From NCBI GenBank assembly GCA_907163375.1, contig CAJQUW010002132.1, positions 62,001-126,000 on the forward strand: a stretch of 64,000 bases of DNA, in the 5' to 3' direction. The stretch comes from Prostheceraeus crozeri. Lineage: Eukaryota; Platyhelminthes; Polycladida; Euryleptidae. Under the pieces are notes generated by a model that had not been told where the DNA came from, searched no databases, and saw only the letters and a list, made by a program, of their open reading frames with translations. The translations under genes were made by a program, and so were the position numbers. Positions 22,851 through 33,789 of the stretch are shown here, piece by piece. Every line of letters begins with the position of its first letter. The first letter of the stretch is position 1.

Positions 22851-23315
22851 AGGAAATATGTAATATATTCGAAAACATGTAATGAAAAGGGTTTATCTTT
22901 AAAATTCCATATCATGTTGTGTATTTTCTTACCTCCATGTTTCGTCATGCCCAACGCTCAGCCGGTTTTCAGAGATCGAATGGTAACCTTGTAATACTCA
23001 CTGCTGATGTCACTACTCTGCCGTAGACGTCTACGCGAGTTGGCGAGACCGTTGAAGCCCAGGAATACTGCGATATTGAATGTTTGTTTGATCTGGAAGT
23101 ATTTCATGCAACATGTAAGCATATAATATTTCACTTGCAACTGGTTGGACTGACTGGGTAAGACAAACAGAACATTGATTGCTTCCTCGGGTTATTCAAA
23201 GCATCTTCCGTAATAGCCGCTGTATATTAAACATCTTTAATTCTAGTGGTTAATGCTTTTGATGCAATCATTTGCTTTGATTCAGCAGAAGAGTAAAAAC
23301 ATTCTTTCGTTACAG
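22851..23315. other. End of intron 5
   Basis: Nothing recognised apart from the acceptor of the 23316 exon. Confidence 0.5.
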
Positions 23316-23483
23316 AGCGGTAAATCCACTTATGCTCGTCAAGTTGCTTTACTACAGATCATGGCTCAGATGGGAGGCTTTGTTCCTGCGGAATATGCAT
23401 CTTTTCGCATTTCTGACAATTTGTTCACCCTTATTGGCACAGATGACAGCTTGGAGAAGAATTCGTCAACATTTGCAGTAGAG
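23316..23483 (+). CDS. MSH4: MSH4 exon with Walker A lysine and ATPase core
   Basis: Fifty-six codons between GTTACAG and a GTGATT donor. It opens with [20 protein letters not shown], giving the P-loop lysine and serine, then [11 protein letters not shown], the [10 protein letters not shown] loop and SSTFAVE. This matches vertebrate MSH4 ([36 protein letters not shown]). The N-SSTF motif is the MutS ABC-signature-like segment that contacts the partner subunit's nucleotide. ATP binding should act in trans in the MSH4-MSH5 dimer. The ORF continues a little past the donor, which is intron read-through. Confidence 0.96.
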
Positions 23484-24479
23484 GTGATTACAATACATTT
23501 TTTTCATAGTAATGAAGTCAACTATTGTTTCTGTAAAGTTAACTCAACCCACAGTCACTATCCTGTGTTAGCGCATTATGTAGAATGACCAGTTGTGAGC
23601 ATGAAACTACACGTACATGCAAGGATGACATGACATTGAGTAACACTCACATGAAAAGAAAGGCTACAAGTCACGTTCTACAATAGGTAGTGTCCATCAC
23701 CAAGTCATATTAATAGTTATAAATAATGCTACTAATATATAAAAGCAGTAGGATGAGAAAATAAGAAAAATAAATGTCAGTGTGAGAGAGCGTCTATGGA
23801 GGAAGAATATCACAAAAAGAAATGATATGGGTAATGATACGCTGCGCATCACCACACACTAGTTCATAGCTTCCTGATGAACTTCCTTGATACTTCGGCA
23901 AGTTTCTTTAATATTTATTTTGACATGCACAAAGTTGGCTTAAATCACTTTAGTTCGTCCCATGCTTATGTGTAATTTTGTTCATAAGCTTCATGACATC
24001 AGCTTCATAAAAGGTACTGCAAATACAATCATGAAAATCAATACGACAGCACTTGAAGAGCTAAAACGAGATGAGAACGAGGTTGCACCTGAAGCTGAAC
24101 AGTTTAGGCTACAATTCATTGAGTACAAAACTACACGTCTGTAGAGAAACATGTTCATACTTCTTGTCGCAATTTCTCCATTGTGATTGCATGGGACACC
24201 TAAACTACAACATTCAGTGAATTTGTAGCTATCCGTCATCCCTTTAATTTCTACGCTGTCATTCAATAATTCCCTACAGTCGAATTAGACTGCTGACTTC
24301 AACAGTGACCAGGTCTGCTGCTAATAAAAATGAACTCGATGCGAAAAAAGGACGCGGTTCTGCGAAAAATTGAAATCATATAGTTCATACATCTAAATGA
24401 ACTTTTATGTTGTTTAATGGAATAAATCCCGGCTTGTAAGATGGAAAATGTTTATGTTATTTATTAAATTAATAGTCAA
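23484..24479. other. First part of intron 6
   Basis: No gene or repeat recognised. Two short opposite frames near 23962-24266 have no known relatives. Confidence 0.5.
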
Positions 24480-24836
24480 TCAAACTTCATAGCTTAAATA
24501 GATTAAAGGAGGGAATGCACAGACCCGCCATAGAGTATCAATCATTGATTTGGAACCAACCGTCTTAAGGGTAAAAATTAGCAATGCAATATCGATTTGC
24601 AACCATTTCTTTAATATCAATTTTTCGCTTAAACCTTCTAAATTGCCATTAATGAGAAATGGAGTTGATAATATTGGAGGAAAAAACACACTTTGATCAG
24701 TTTGAATTATATGTATTTTCGATTTATTAACCCTCAGAGACCTGAGGGTCCAGGGTCCTAATATTTTTCTACTTTTCTTTTTGCGCTGACGATTTATCAA
24801 CCGCTGATGCCCATGTAAAATCATCACTTTTGACAA
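24480..24836 (-). pseudogene. Probable LINE ORF2 start fragment
   Basis: The 118-codon reverse frame has GPWTLRSLRVNKSKIHI and FFPPILSTPFLINGNLEGLS followed by KLILKKWLQIDIALL. This recalls the start of CR1-group ORF2, where PxxLxxNxRSLxxKxxEL leads into DIxxxTETW. The endonuclease Asn region is altered (INGN). The match is by pattern only. Confidence 0.4.
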
Positions 24837-25570
24837 TGAATCTGCATGTGCTATTTCATTTCAATTGAATCAGAAGAGGTATGGTAGATACACCACGAGG
24901 GACATGTTGAATGTAAGGGCTATATTGCATGGAATGGATCAATTTCTTTAAAACAACTATCTGAGGTTACATGACGACAGCAAACATCGTAAAACCGCCT
25001 CTTAGTACAACTGATACTGCGCCAAATGTCCTTGAATTACAAAAACACCACAGTTTCACATGTGCTTACTGAGAAGGCTGAAAGACACACAAAGGATTAG
25101 TTACATCGACGTGCTACACGCAAACATCTTTGTTTTACTTAAAATCAACTTTTCTAATGATTTGATACCGATTCAAGCAGGTAAAATATGATGCCTCAAT
25201 TTGCTGGTAGGCATTTAGTAGGCATGCGAAAATTTAGTAGAGTTGCTAAAAAAATTGGAAGATCTCTTGCCCGGCCACTTTAATGCACTAGTTTACCTAC
25301 CTGTGTTACTTGTAGATCCAAGCCAAGAAAAGATTTTATTTGTGTGCTCAGATTTAACACCGCTGTTTATAGAATTCATTTATCTAGGAACTTGTATATT
25401 TTTATCACGCCAAACAGTCTGTATGCGGGGATTGATATTTTCCATTTGTACAATGCACTGTTGCGCACGAGTGTTTTAAACTGCTATAATTGTTTTTCCC
25501 CAAAACAGGGAGAATATCCAGAGGGAATGACAACTGTTCAGTCATTAAAAGACACCAACACCTTTGATTC
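24837..25570. other. Intron 6 before the satellite
   Basis: No element identified. Confidence 0.5.
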
Positions 25571-26865
25571 CCCGACCGCACTCTCCTGATCCAGGAATCG
25601 AACCGAAGTCCGTGGTGGAGACGAGCTCGCACCTACTTCCCTAGGCCACGCCAACCGCACTCGCCTGACCCAGTAATCGAACCGAAGTCCGTGGTGGAGA
25701 CGAGCTCGCACCTTCTTCACTAGGCCACGCCGACCGCACTCGCCTGACCCAGGAATCGAACCGAAGTCCGCGGTGCAGACGAGCTCGCACCTTCTTCACT
25801 AGGCTACACCGACCGCACTCGCCTGACCCAGGAATCGAACCGAAGTCCGCGGTGCAGACGAGCTCGCACCTTCTTCACTAGGCTACACCGACCGCACTCC
25901 CCTGACCCAGGAATCGAACCGAAGTCCGTGGTGGAGACGAGCTCGCACCTTCTTCACTCAACCACGCTGACCGCTCTCGCCTGACCTAGGAATCGAACCG
26001 AAGTCCGCGGTGGAGACGAGCTCGCACCTTCTTCACTAGGCCACGCCGACCGCTCTCGCCTGACCTAGGAATCGAACCGAAGTCCGCGGTGGAGACGAGC
26101 TCGCACCTTCTTCACTAGGCCACGCCAACCGCACTCGCCTGACCCGGGAATCGAACCGAAGTCCGCGGTGCAGACGAGCTCGCACCTACTTCCCTAGGCC
26201 ACGCCGACCGCACTCGCCTGACCTAGGAATCGAGCAGAAGTCCGCGGTGGAGACAAGTTCGCACCTACTTCCCTAGGCCACGCCGACCGCACTCTCCTAA
26301 TCCAGGAATCGAACCGAAGTCCGCGGTGGAGACGAGCTCGCACCTTCTTCACTAGGCCACGCCGACCGCTCTCGCCTGACCTAGGAATCAAACCGAAGGC
26401 CGCGGTGCAGACAAGTTCGCACCTACTTCCCTAGGCCACGCCGACCGCACTCGCCTGACCCAGGAATCGAACCGGACTCCGCGGTGGAGAAGAGTTCGCA
26501 CTTTCTTCACTCAACCACGCCGACCGCACTCGCCTGACCCAGGAATCGAACCGAAGTCCGTGGTGGAGACGAGCTCGCACCTTCTTCACTCAACCACGCC
26601 GACCGCACTCGCCTGACCCAGGAATCGAGCAGAAGTCCGCGGTGCAGACAAGTTCGCACCTACTTCCCTAGGCCACGCCGACCGCACTCTCCTGATCCAG
26701 GAATCGAACCGAAGTCCGCGGTGGAGACGAGCTCGCACCTTCTTCACTAGGCCACGCCAATCGCACTCGCCTGACCTGGGAATCGAACCGAAGTCCGCGG
26801 TGGAGACGAGCTCGCACCTTCTTCACTAGGCCACACCAATCGCACTCGCCTGACCCAAGAATTTA
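25571..26865 (-). repeat. tRNA-like 79-bp tandem array (about 16.5 units)
   Basis: The AATCG core recurs at 25596, 25675, 25754 and so on to 26860, always 79 bp apart: 16 full periods with no length change. Read on the reverse strand each unit contains a pol III B-box GGTTCGATTCC and, about 44 bp upstream, an A-box-like TGGCCTAGTGAAGAAGG, the spacing of a class II (Ser/Leu-like) tRNA. The T-arm can pair for 7 of 8 positions and some units form a 5-bp GGTGC/GCACC arm, but no acceptor stem is found. Units differ by point changes such as CGTGG/CGCGG. It lies in MSH4 intron 6, antisense to the gene. Confidence 0.9.
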
Positions 26866-27065
26866 ATTGTAGTCGTGGGTTTATTGAGCCTCAACCACAG
26901 GGATTAGGTACACTTTAAGAGTGTTGTCATTCATTAGATATTGAATGCAAATTTTAGGCGAATTTTAGATTTATGATCGATTAACTTGGTTCTATGGAAG
27001 TCGTGACTTATTTCCATTTGTTCTTGTCTCAGACATTCATGATTCTTCTATTTCGTCACTTGCAG

Positions 27066-27203
27066 ATGAATAAAATGCAATATATCCTTTCAAGTGTCAC
27101 CAATTCTTCGCTGATTGTTATGGATGAATTAGGTCGAGCAGCAACTAATGACGAGGGCATGGCTTTATGTTTTTCAATGTCAGAGTTTCTGGCGCAAACA
27201 AAG
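27066..27203 (+). CDS. MSH4: MSH4 exon with Walker B
   Basis: Forty-six codons after an ACTTGCAG acceptor, ending AAG before GTATTC. It contains SLIVMDELGR, the Walker B strand with its Asp-Glu pair, followed by AATNDEGMALCFSMSEFLAQ. Vertebrate MSH4 has LILIDELGRGTNTEEG here, so the D-loop glycine after the arginine is alanine in this gene. Phase 0 on both sides. The upstream intron carries the tRNA-like satellite, ending about 200 bp before this exon. Confidence 0.96.
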
Positions 27204-27489
27204 GTATTCCATTGTACTTTGAATTAGTTGCAGCATCTTTTCATGAAATCTGAATACTTTTAAAATGTCAAAAGCATCCCTGAAGAAGTCTGCTGTATTT
27301 CAGGCACTTCTTCCGTTCTCAAAGGCTTTTCATTGGAACTGGCAAGTGACTGGATAGCGTAAATACATCTCATGGTAGAAGCACAAAATAATATCATGTG
27401 GCATCCATTACACATTCTAGAGGTAGAAATTTCAAGGTAAATAAGAAAATAGAAACGGAGATATAATAGATGAAAGGAACATAATTAGT

Positions 27490-28065
27490 GAGGATAGTTT
27501 CACGCTTCTCCTATCTTTGCGACGAACTAGAGGCAGGTGGTGGAGTAGATGCTGCTGTCAATAGAAGAATTCGATGCGGCTGGGCAATCTTCAAGCCGTT
27601 GATGCCCTCCACATGAAAGGAAGAGTGTATGATGCCTGTGTCCGGAAGGGTATGATATACGGAAGCGAAACATGGGCTCTGAAAGTGGACAGTCAACGTC
27701 TGGAGAGGGTGGAAATGCGCATGGTAAGGTGGATGTGTGGCTTGAGGCATATGCTTAACATCGAAGCGATATCCGATGTCATCGTACGAAATCGACTCAG
27801 ATGGGTTGGCCACATGATGTGAAAGGGCCCGAAGACTGCGTCCGCCAAGTGGTGACATGGAAGGTAAAGGGAAGAAGAAGAAAAGGTCGACATCGGAAGA
27901 CATGGAGTGACTCTGTTGCCGCTGATCTCAAGCAGAATGGTCTCAAACCGGATGACGCCAACGATCGTCAACGCTGGCGCTCTGCGATCCACAGCATTGG
28001 GAAGAATCGTCCAACCCTACGAAGTCGGAGAAAACGGACGTTAAACGCATAAGTAAGTAAGTAAG
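27490..28065 (+). pseudogene. RTE LINE 3' end, 5'-truncated
   Basis: Forward strand: EAGGGVDAAVNRRIRCGWAI, KGRVYDACVRKGMIYGSETW, RVEMRMVRWMCGL, RNRLRWVGHM and a basic tail RRRKGRHRKTWSDSVAADLK, then a (TAAG)n tail at 28049-28068. This is the C-terminal end of an RTE-type RT, related to the element at 5420. A stop and a frame change break it, and everything upstream of the thumb is missing, as in a typical truncated insertion. Confidence 0.85.
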
Positions 28066-28269
28066 TAAGATGAAATTAGACTAGAAAGATGTCATAAAAC
28101 TTGAACAATGCAAGCACAAAAATTCGAAGAATCCATAGCCGCTGCATTTCTCTCTACAATGGCTAGTCATACAGCTCAGAATGGCCCAAACTATCTTATT
28201 ATCTAGAGTGGCTGAACATTGTGAACAAGCTGTCGGACTGCAAACTGGCTTTGACGTGTGGTTGAAGAA

Positions 28270-28998
28270 CAGTGGCGGCCCGTCCATATGCGCGCCTGGG
28301 GCGCAGTCCTCCATTAGATAATACATCAAAGAAAATTAACATAAATCATCATCACGTTAAATGAACGCTAACTGAACGGTCAATGGCTCAACCTGTCCAA
28401 TAACCAAGAATGCCCAAACACATCAATCAAAGCGCGTTTCAAGTGACTCAGACGTCACCGTCCCTATGTCTCGTGGATAGGGCGCACAGCAAATGCGCCT
28501 CGTTTCATGCAGGTTTTGCTGATCATACATTTGCATACATCAAATATTTCTGGCTGCATCACACGTATAAATTGTGCTGAGATGGGGCGCTCTCACGATG
28601 TCCCTCTGGTACAGTTTTGCGCATTCTTATTAGTTGTAACACTGCAGTGTGTGTTGGGAAGTCAAGCTTACGTCAATTTTATTAAACATGTGCAAGCATT
28701 GCAGACTGCTGTCGAAACGCATTCGGTCACTATTCACTGATGTCTCTCGTGTATATATGATAGAAATTCAATCAGATTATTTTTCTCAAGAAAGACTTTA
28801 TTTCAGCATTTCATATAAAGAAAAATTCGTATTAAAAAGTAATGACTCGCCAAGGTTGCGAATAATCAGGAATCACGTGATAGTAATTGTAGTATGTATA
28901 GCTAGAGCTAGCTGTAACTGGGACCATATCAGCTTATGAACTTGAATAATGAAGCTTGGAATGCGCCCACTTGAGCTGAACTGCACGAGCCGCCACTG
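28270..28998. mobile_element. Non-autonomous hAT-type element
   Basis: Terminal inverted repeats CAGTGGCGGCCCGT (28270) and ACGAGCCGCCACTG (to 28998) with flanks TTGAAGAA and TTGATGAA, an 8-bp target duplication with one mismatch. CAGTGGCGG ends and 8-bp duplications are typical of hAT elements. At 729 bp with no transposase homology it depends on another copy. Confidence 0.85.
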
Positions 28999-29006
28999 TT
29001 GATGAA

Positions 29007-29501
29007 CATAAAACTGTAAAGGAATGCCAGTTCGCCTAGCCCTAGAATAGAAAGATGCCCTCATACTCAAACTATTTACATACAAAATCCCTTGGCAGTC
29101 GTTGACATTGTGTTTCACCATTCAAGATACATTTTGCTCGCAATTATTCATGTCTGAGGGCAATGTTCCATTCTATGCTTTGGCGAACTGGTGCTCTGCA
29201 ATTGATTAGAATGATGAAAAATAAAAATGAATGAATGATAAACTCGTGAAATGAAGAAATTGAAGAAAACCAAGGATGCAATGGAATTGCACCACCTGTG
29301 CATTCACTTAATTCCCTACTGTAGTTCCAATGTATGGACAGCTAGCAGTGATAGTATTCCAGATGTCCATGTTCCGATGTAAAGACTGTTGGACTGTTGA
29401 TACTTTAGTAACGCTCTCGTTTCATGACTGATGCAAATGATAAACTTCATTAATTTTTCTTTGCCAGGAGCAGATATTTTCCTTTGCCTATTTATTTTTA
29501 G
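29007..29501. other. End of intron 7
   Basis: Nothing recognised before the acceptor of the 29502 exon. Confidence 0.5.
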
Positions 29502-29572
29502 GCTTTTTGTGTCTTAACAACACATTTTCGGGAAGTTACAAGACTGGAGAATATGTATACTCAAGTAGAAAA
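29502..29572 (+). CDS. MSH4: MSH4 exon with the H-loop
   Basis: Starts after TTATTTTTAG and ends at GTAAGA. It reads AFCVLTTHFREVTRLENMYT then QVE, matching vertebrate [24 protein letters not shown]. TTHF carries the conserved histidine of the MutS switch/H-loop. It leaves after two bases (AA) of a codon completed as Asn by the C at 36389, reproducing the VEN motif. Confidence 0.95.
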
Positions 29573-29829
29573 GTAAGAGATGATGTATTTTTTAAAAAGC
29601 AATGTCAAGATCAGATTTATTGTTTCTGGTCTCATTTATCCTTCTGGTGAATCAAAAGTCTTGGAGTAAGTATTTTTAAGCCTTATTAAGCATCGTAATA
29701 AATTCGCTCTCCATCGGTATAGTACCATTGGTGTGTCCCTTAAGTTAAAGCTCCATTGAATTTGACTAAGAAATCAGGTTCTCGTGATGTGAGATTGTAT
29801 GCAGGTTATCATAGAATTTGGAGAGAGGG

Positions 29830-30180
29830 AAACAGGGGTTCGTGTCATCAGCATATAACAACAAGGTGAATTTATTTCAAAGTCACTACTGGCAAGGGAA
29901 TACAGAAAAGGTTCAACAAAAGGTCCAAGAACCGAACCATGTGGAATTCCCAACGTGACACCAAACTACTGGATGTCGTTCCCACTTGTACAAATTGCCT
30001 CGTATCAGTCAAACACGTCACGATCCAACTGACAAAGCCATTGAAAATTATGGTCAATCACCTTTTGGACAACATATTCTTTCTTAGGAGTTTCAAATGC
30101 GCTTTAATTTTTTCAGTCATATTAAGCGTCGTGAAAAGTTCATTCTCTATGTGTATCATTGGTGTCTCAACTGATTATAG
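29830..30180 (-). pseudogene. LINE RT fragment, decayed
   Basis: The reverse frame reads IIFNGFVSWIVTCLTDTRQF then VQVGTTSSSLVSRWEFHMVR, a weathered copy of the RT stretch between block A and GVPQGSVLGPLLF. A short fragment assigned by pattern. Confidence 0.6.
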
Positions 30181-30560
30181 TGGCATCCAGTCCAATGTCC
30201 CCTCCTGAATTGTTCGCAGATGAGAAGTTTCTTGTCCTATTTGGATTTCAGCATTGACTTCTGTCACCAACTCTCAAGTTACCGAGTGATGGTGTAAATC
30301 GAAGTTTAGTTTGCGTCATCAGTCTTGAAGATCACGCCGAATTCATACTTTTTATTGAAGCAATGCTCTAAAGGAAGACATGAAATGGTCCGCCTTTTAC
30401 CTTTCGAGTTGCGTAGCATTGAACACTTGTGAGTCAAATTCAAGGCGGTCACATGCCATGAAAGATCAATGCAGAACTAATCAACTAAGACACCAACGCT
30501 ATTATAGACACGAAGAAAGAATTTATTACGATAGTACCTTACAGAATTGACTTTTCGTTC
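30181..30560. other. Unassigned intron 8 stretch
   Basis: No element recognised. Confidence 0.5.
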
Positions 30561-31140
30561 ACCCAAGGTACAAACCCAGAACATCATAGAAAGACCATCC
30601 ATAAAAAGACGATCTCATGTAACCGCCACTCATGCAAATCATCATGTGATTGACTGTTTTCCATCTTAACCCTGTCTCATACATGACATCTATGTTATTC
30701 CCACATGGTTAATTTACAATGTTGGATCAGATTTTCCTTTTAAAAGTCATCCGAACGTTATCTAGACTTGTTGCTCTGACCAGCTGTGAAGGCGTGATAT
30801 GCATGCATAGAATGTGGAATAATGATAGATCCTCATGTCAAGATAAGAAAGGTCTGGAGATGGCCGAAACAATTCTCATTGAGAAAAATGAGCCGGTCCT
30901 CAATAAGCAAGACCAAGGACTTATACGGCGTCTAACAGTGGTGTAGAAAGACCTCTTCTTGTTTTTTGTTATTTAGTATCTCTGGTTTGATTTCTATGCT
31001 CATTCATAGATTTTCATATGATTGTGGTATTAGGATTTGAATTTAGAATCAAGTTAGCCTGTAATATAATGTCATTAGTTTTCCCTGAAGATGGGTATTG
31101 TGGACATCCGAAGCGCTGGCAGTTCAATAATAAAAACTTT
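30560..31140 (+). mobile_element. Penelope-like 3' fragment
   Basis: The 30719-30946 frame ends GLEMAETILIEKNEPVLNKQ, the terminal helix of a Penelope GIY-YIG protein (AExxLIxxxxPxLN). After the stop come about 120 bp and the tail CCTGAAGATGGGTATTG, CGAAGCGCTGG and an AATAATAAAA end. The same tail recurs at 33072-33145. Confidence 0.65.
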
Positions 31141-31405
31141 TTTTTGAAAATAATTTATGCATCAAAAGGTTGATGTTTATTTTCAGCACCACACTGCACC
31201 TTCTCAAATAGAAGGAATGTCGCCTTTTATAATAGTCTGAAAAATAAGGAATTGAAATGCTACTCTTTTTGTAAAAATAAGAATGCTTAACACAAACTAA
31301 AAGACAATTTTTCTTCACTCAGCGCTTTTCCGTTGTAATATCACGTTGTAAATAAATAATTTTCTCAAAGAGTTGTTTGGAAATCATGTCATTGAAATGA
31401 TTATA

Positions 31406-33069
31406 CAGACTGTTTCATAAAAAATGGATCACCCTTAAACATCGCCTTAACTTCAACTTTGTCTAACTCCGCCAAACTTGAACGAATTTCTCTGAAATTT
31501 GGAAGATATGTCAGTTGTGCTTACTAATATCATTGTTGGAAATTTCAAGCATGAATATTGAGTTGTTTTCCTGTTATAGATAAAAAAGTAGTAGATAATT
31601 TGATCTTCATTTAGCAATGTTACACAAAATCATACCCCACTCTTATAAAATTACATTTGTTTCCTTTGTTATGTAATATGTTGTTCTACAAGCCAAAAGC
31701 TATCAAGCAAAACAAAAATAAAGAAAATCGGTCAATCAGAGCCAGTATAGCACCATTATTCATCAACAATAATGTAACTGCTACATGTGATTGACTGGAC
31801 TTCATGTTCCATAGCTTCCTGACTTCGTTGCGGTGGTGTTGGCAGCACTCCTGATTGCTTTCAGCTAGAAATCTATCTCTTACCGGTTGAAAACAATACA
31901 AAGCTGCAAAGCACAAATGAACAATAACGAGATCGCATTCACAAAAAGCAAAGTGTCAGCCTTGCTAGAACTAGGGTTTTCTTTGCGAGCTACAAGCAAG
32001 CGACTAAATGTCCCTTACACAAATGTGCATCGATGGCATAATGATGATTTTCGACTCTGTCGTAAAGAGGGCTCTGGCCGTCCACGCAAAACATCCAAAC
32101 GTAGAGACCGCCTAATTTTGAAATTTGTTAAAGTTGATCCAAGTCTCTCGTTAACTGAGATGGCTGCACTAGACTCGCCTATTTCCAAGTCCACTATTCG
32201 TAGAAGACTTATTGAGTCGAATTTCAAGAGCTGTAAGAGGCCCTCTCAGATCGAATTATCAGATCAGCATACAAAAAGACGTCTCAGATGGGCAATGAGT
32301 CATTTTCACTGGCGAAATCAATGGGATCGGGTTGTCTGGTCTGATGAGGCATCAGTCCGTCTGAAGGATAGTGATGGTCGATTGAGATTATGGATAAAAT
32401 CTGATCAGGAAATTCCGAGACATTTACATCGTCCCCGGGTACAAGGTGGTGCGACTCTACTGATTTGGGCTGGCATTTGGACCAATGGCCGCTCTGAACT
32501 TCACATACAGCAAGGAACCATGAATTCTGAACGCTATGTGAATGTTTTACGAATGAACATTGGCCAAATGACAGATCAACTTGGTGATCCATCGACTTGG
32601 TTATTTATGGATGATAATGCTACGTGTCACAGGAGTAGTAGAGTCAACTTATGCAAGTCTCAATTAGGGCTTAGGACATTATCTTGGCCAGCTCGTTCTC
32701 CTGATCTGAATCCCATAGAAAATGTATGGAGTACTCTAAAACGTAACGTTCCTCGTTCACTGCTACTTACAGATGGCGTATCACAACTTACGTCACTGTT
32801 AAAAAGAGAGTGGAGAAAGTTAGATCAGTCAAAAATCAACGATATCATCGAATCAATGCCTAGACGAATTGGTAATGTCATTGACAATAAGGGTAGGGCC
32901 ACAAAATATTAGCTTCTTAAGAACCGTTACTGTATCATAGCTTATCAGATTATATAAGGACATTTAAATATATTAGGGACATGAAATAACATGAAAAATG
33001 CTTTCTGTATCATACTTATGTTTTATTTAGTCAAATTTTAGGATGATCCACTTTTTATGCAACGGACTG
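31406..33069 (+). mobile_element. Tc1-type transposon, apparently complete
   Basis: A 1664-bp element between TA dinucleotides (31404-31405 and 33070-33071). The terminal inverted repeats, about 33 bp, start CAGACTGTTTCATAAAAAAT at the left and, inverted, CAGTCCGTTGCATAAAAAGT at the right, both followed by GGATCA. It encloses one open transposase frame. It lies in MSH4 intron 8, same strand. Confidence 0.92.
31887..32912 (+). CDS. Tc1 transposase (DD34E), open frame
   Basis: A 341-codon frame, or 331 from the second Met at 31917, without stops. The N-terminal part (about residues 15-120) has helix-turn-helix DNA-binding character (ATSKRLNVPYTNVHRW), with a GRPRK hook near 65-68. The DDE core has Asp153 in VVWSDEASVRL, Asp243 in FMDDNATCH and Glu278 in PARSPDLNPIENVWS: exactly 34 residues separate the last two, the DD34E hallmark. 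Such enzymes cut and paste their own element at TA. Length and motifs look normal, so the protein could be active. Either Met is possible as start. Confidence 0.92.
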   Translation: MKTIQSCKAQMNNNEIAFTKSKVSALLELGFSLRATSKRLNVPYTNVHRWHNDDFRLCRKEGSGRPRKTSKRRDRLILKFVKVDPSLSLTEMAALDSPISKSTIRRRLIESNFKSCKRPSQIELSDQHTKRRLRWAMSHFHWRNQWDRVVWSDEASVRLKDSDGRLRLWIKSDQEIPRHLHRPRVQGGATLLIWAGIWTNGRSELHIQQGTMNSERYVNVLRMNIGQMTDQLGDPSTWLFMDDNATCHRSSRVNLCKSQLGLRTLSWPARSPDLNPIENVWSTLKRNVPRSLLLTDGVSQLTSLLKREWRKLDQSKINDIIESMPRRIGNVIDNKGRATKY

Positions 33070-33071
33070 TA

Positions 33072-33145
33072 TAATGTCATTAGTTTCCCCTGAAGATGGG
33101 TATTGCGGACATCCGAAGCGCTGGCAGTTCAATAATAAAATAACA
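33072..33145 (+). repeat. Second copy of the Penelope tail
   Basis: TAATGTCATTAG, CCTGAAGATGGGTATTG and CGAAGCGCTGGCAG repeat 31068-31134 with a few differences, starting at the right TA of the Tc1 element. Confidence 0.8.
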
Positions 33146-33393
33146 ATGAAACAAAATCAGTTTATCGAAAATGAGAGAAATTGTATGTTTAACTTGATTA
33201 CATTGACTGCGGTATTTTATTCGATAATTCCTGCTTGTGAAATAATGATAGAATAAACCACATTTTCGATCCCACAAGCTACACTTATTAACACTTATAT
33301 AGCGGTTGAAGATTCAGTGGTCAATTCCGAATCAAGCATATAATATTTCTAGACACACGTCATTATTGCAGAGTTATTTAAGCCCATTTCAGC

Positions 33394-33490
33394 GGGGATT
33401 TTTATCATTCAGTTGTTTTATTGAAATTATAAGCCTATAATTAATAACATGTAATTAGCAATATGCTTGTGCATACATATTTTCGTTGTC
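33394..33490 (+). repeat. Dispersed repeat, partner of 36814-36917
   Basis: GGGGATTTTTATCATTCA, then AGCCTATAATTAATAACATG and GTGCATACATATTTTC, collinear with the block before the 36920 exon. It may be part of a Penelope terminal region, given the neighbours. Confidence 0.75.
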
Positions 33491-33789
33491 TCATGCTTGT
33501 CTCACGTTTTTTCTCAATGCTTGTGGAGCATGTTCGACCTTTAGATGGAGCCGTTCTGTGTGGGACATTAGAATCAATCTTTGTATAATGATCACAAACA
33601 TGTAATGTGCAATCAATCGTGCGACACAATCCTAGTTTATAGAAACCGCAAGGTTTAACTTGATGCATTCATGTTTTTTGCAAAGCATGTGTTTTTAGGA
33701 GTCGCTTGTCTGTCGAACGACATATCTTCCACATAATTGGAATAATAAGTGTCTCTGAATGCTCTGGCGTTTCTATCTCCACGTTTCAA

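Noticed and set aside
25571-26865. Array of functional tRNA genes, or a CRISPR array
   Set aside because: No acceptor stem pairing, so not working tRNAs. Units are contiguous without unique spacers in a eukaryotic intron, so not CRISPR.
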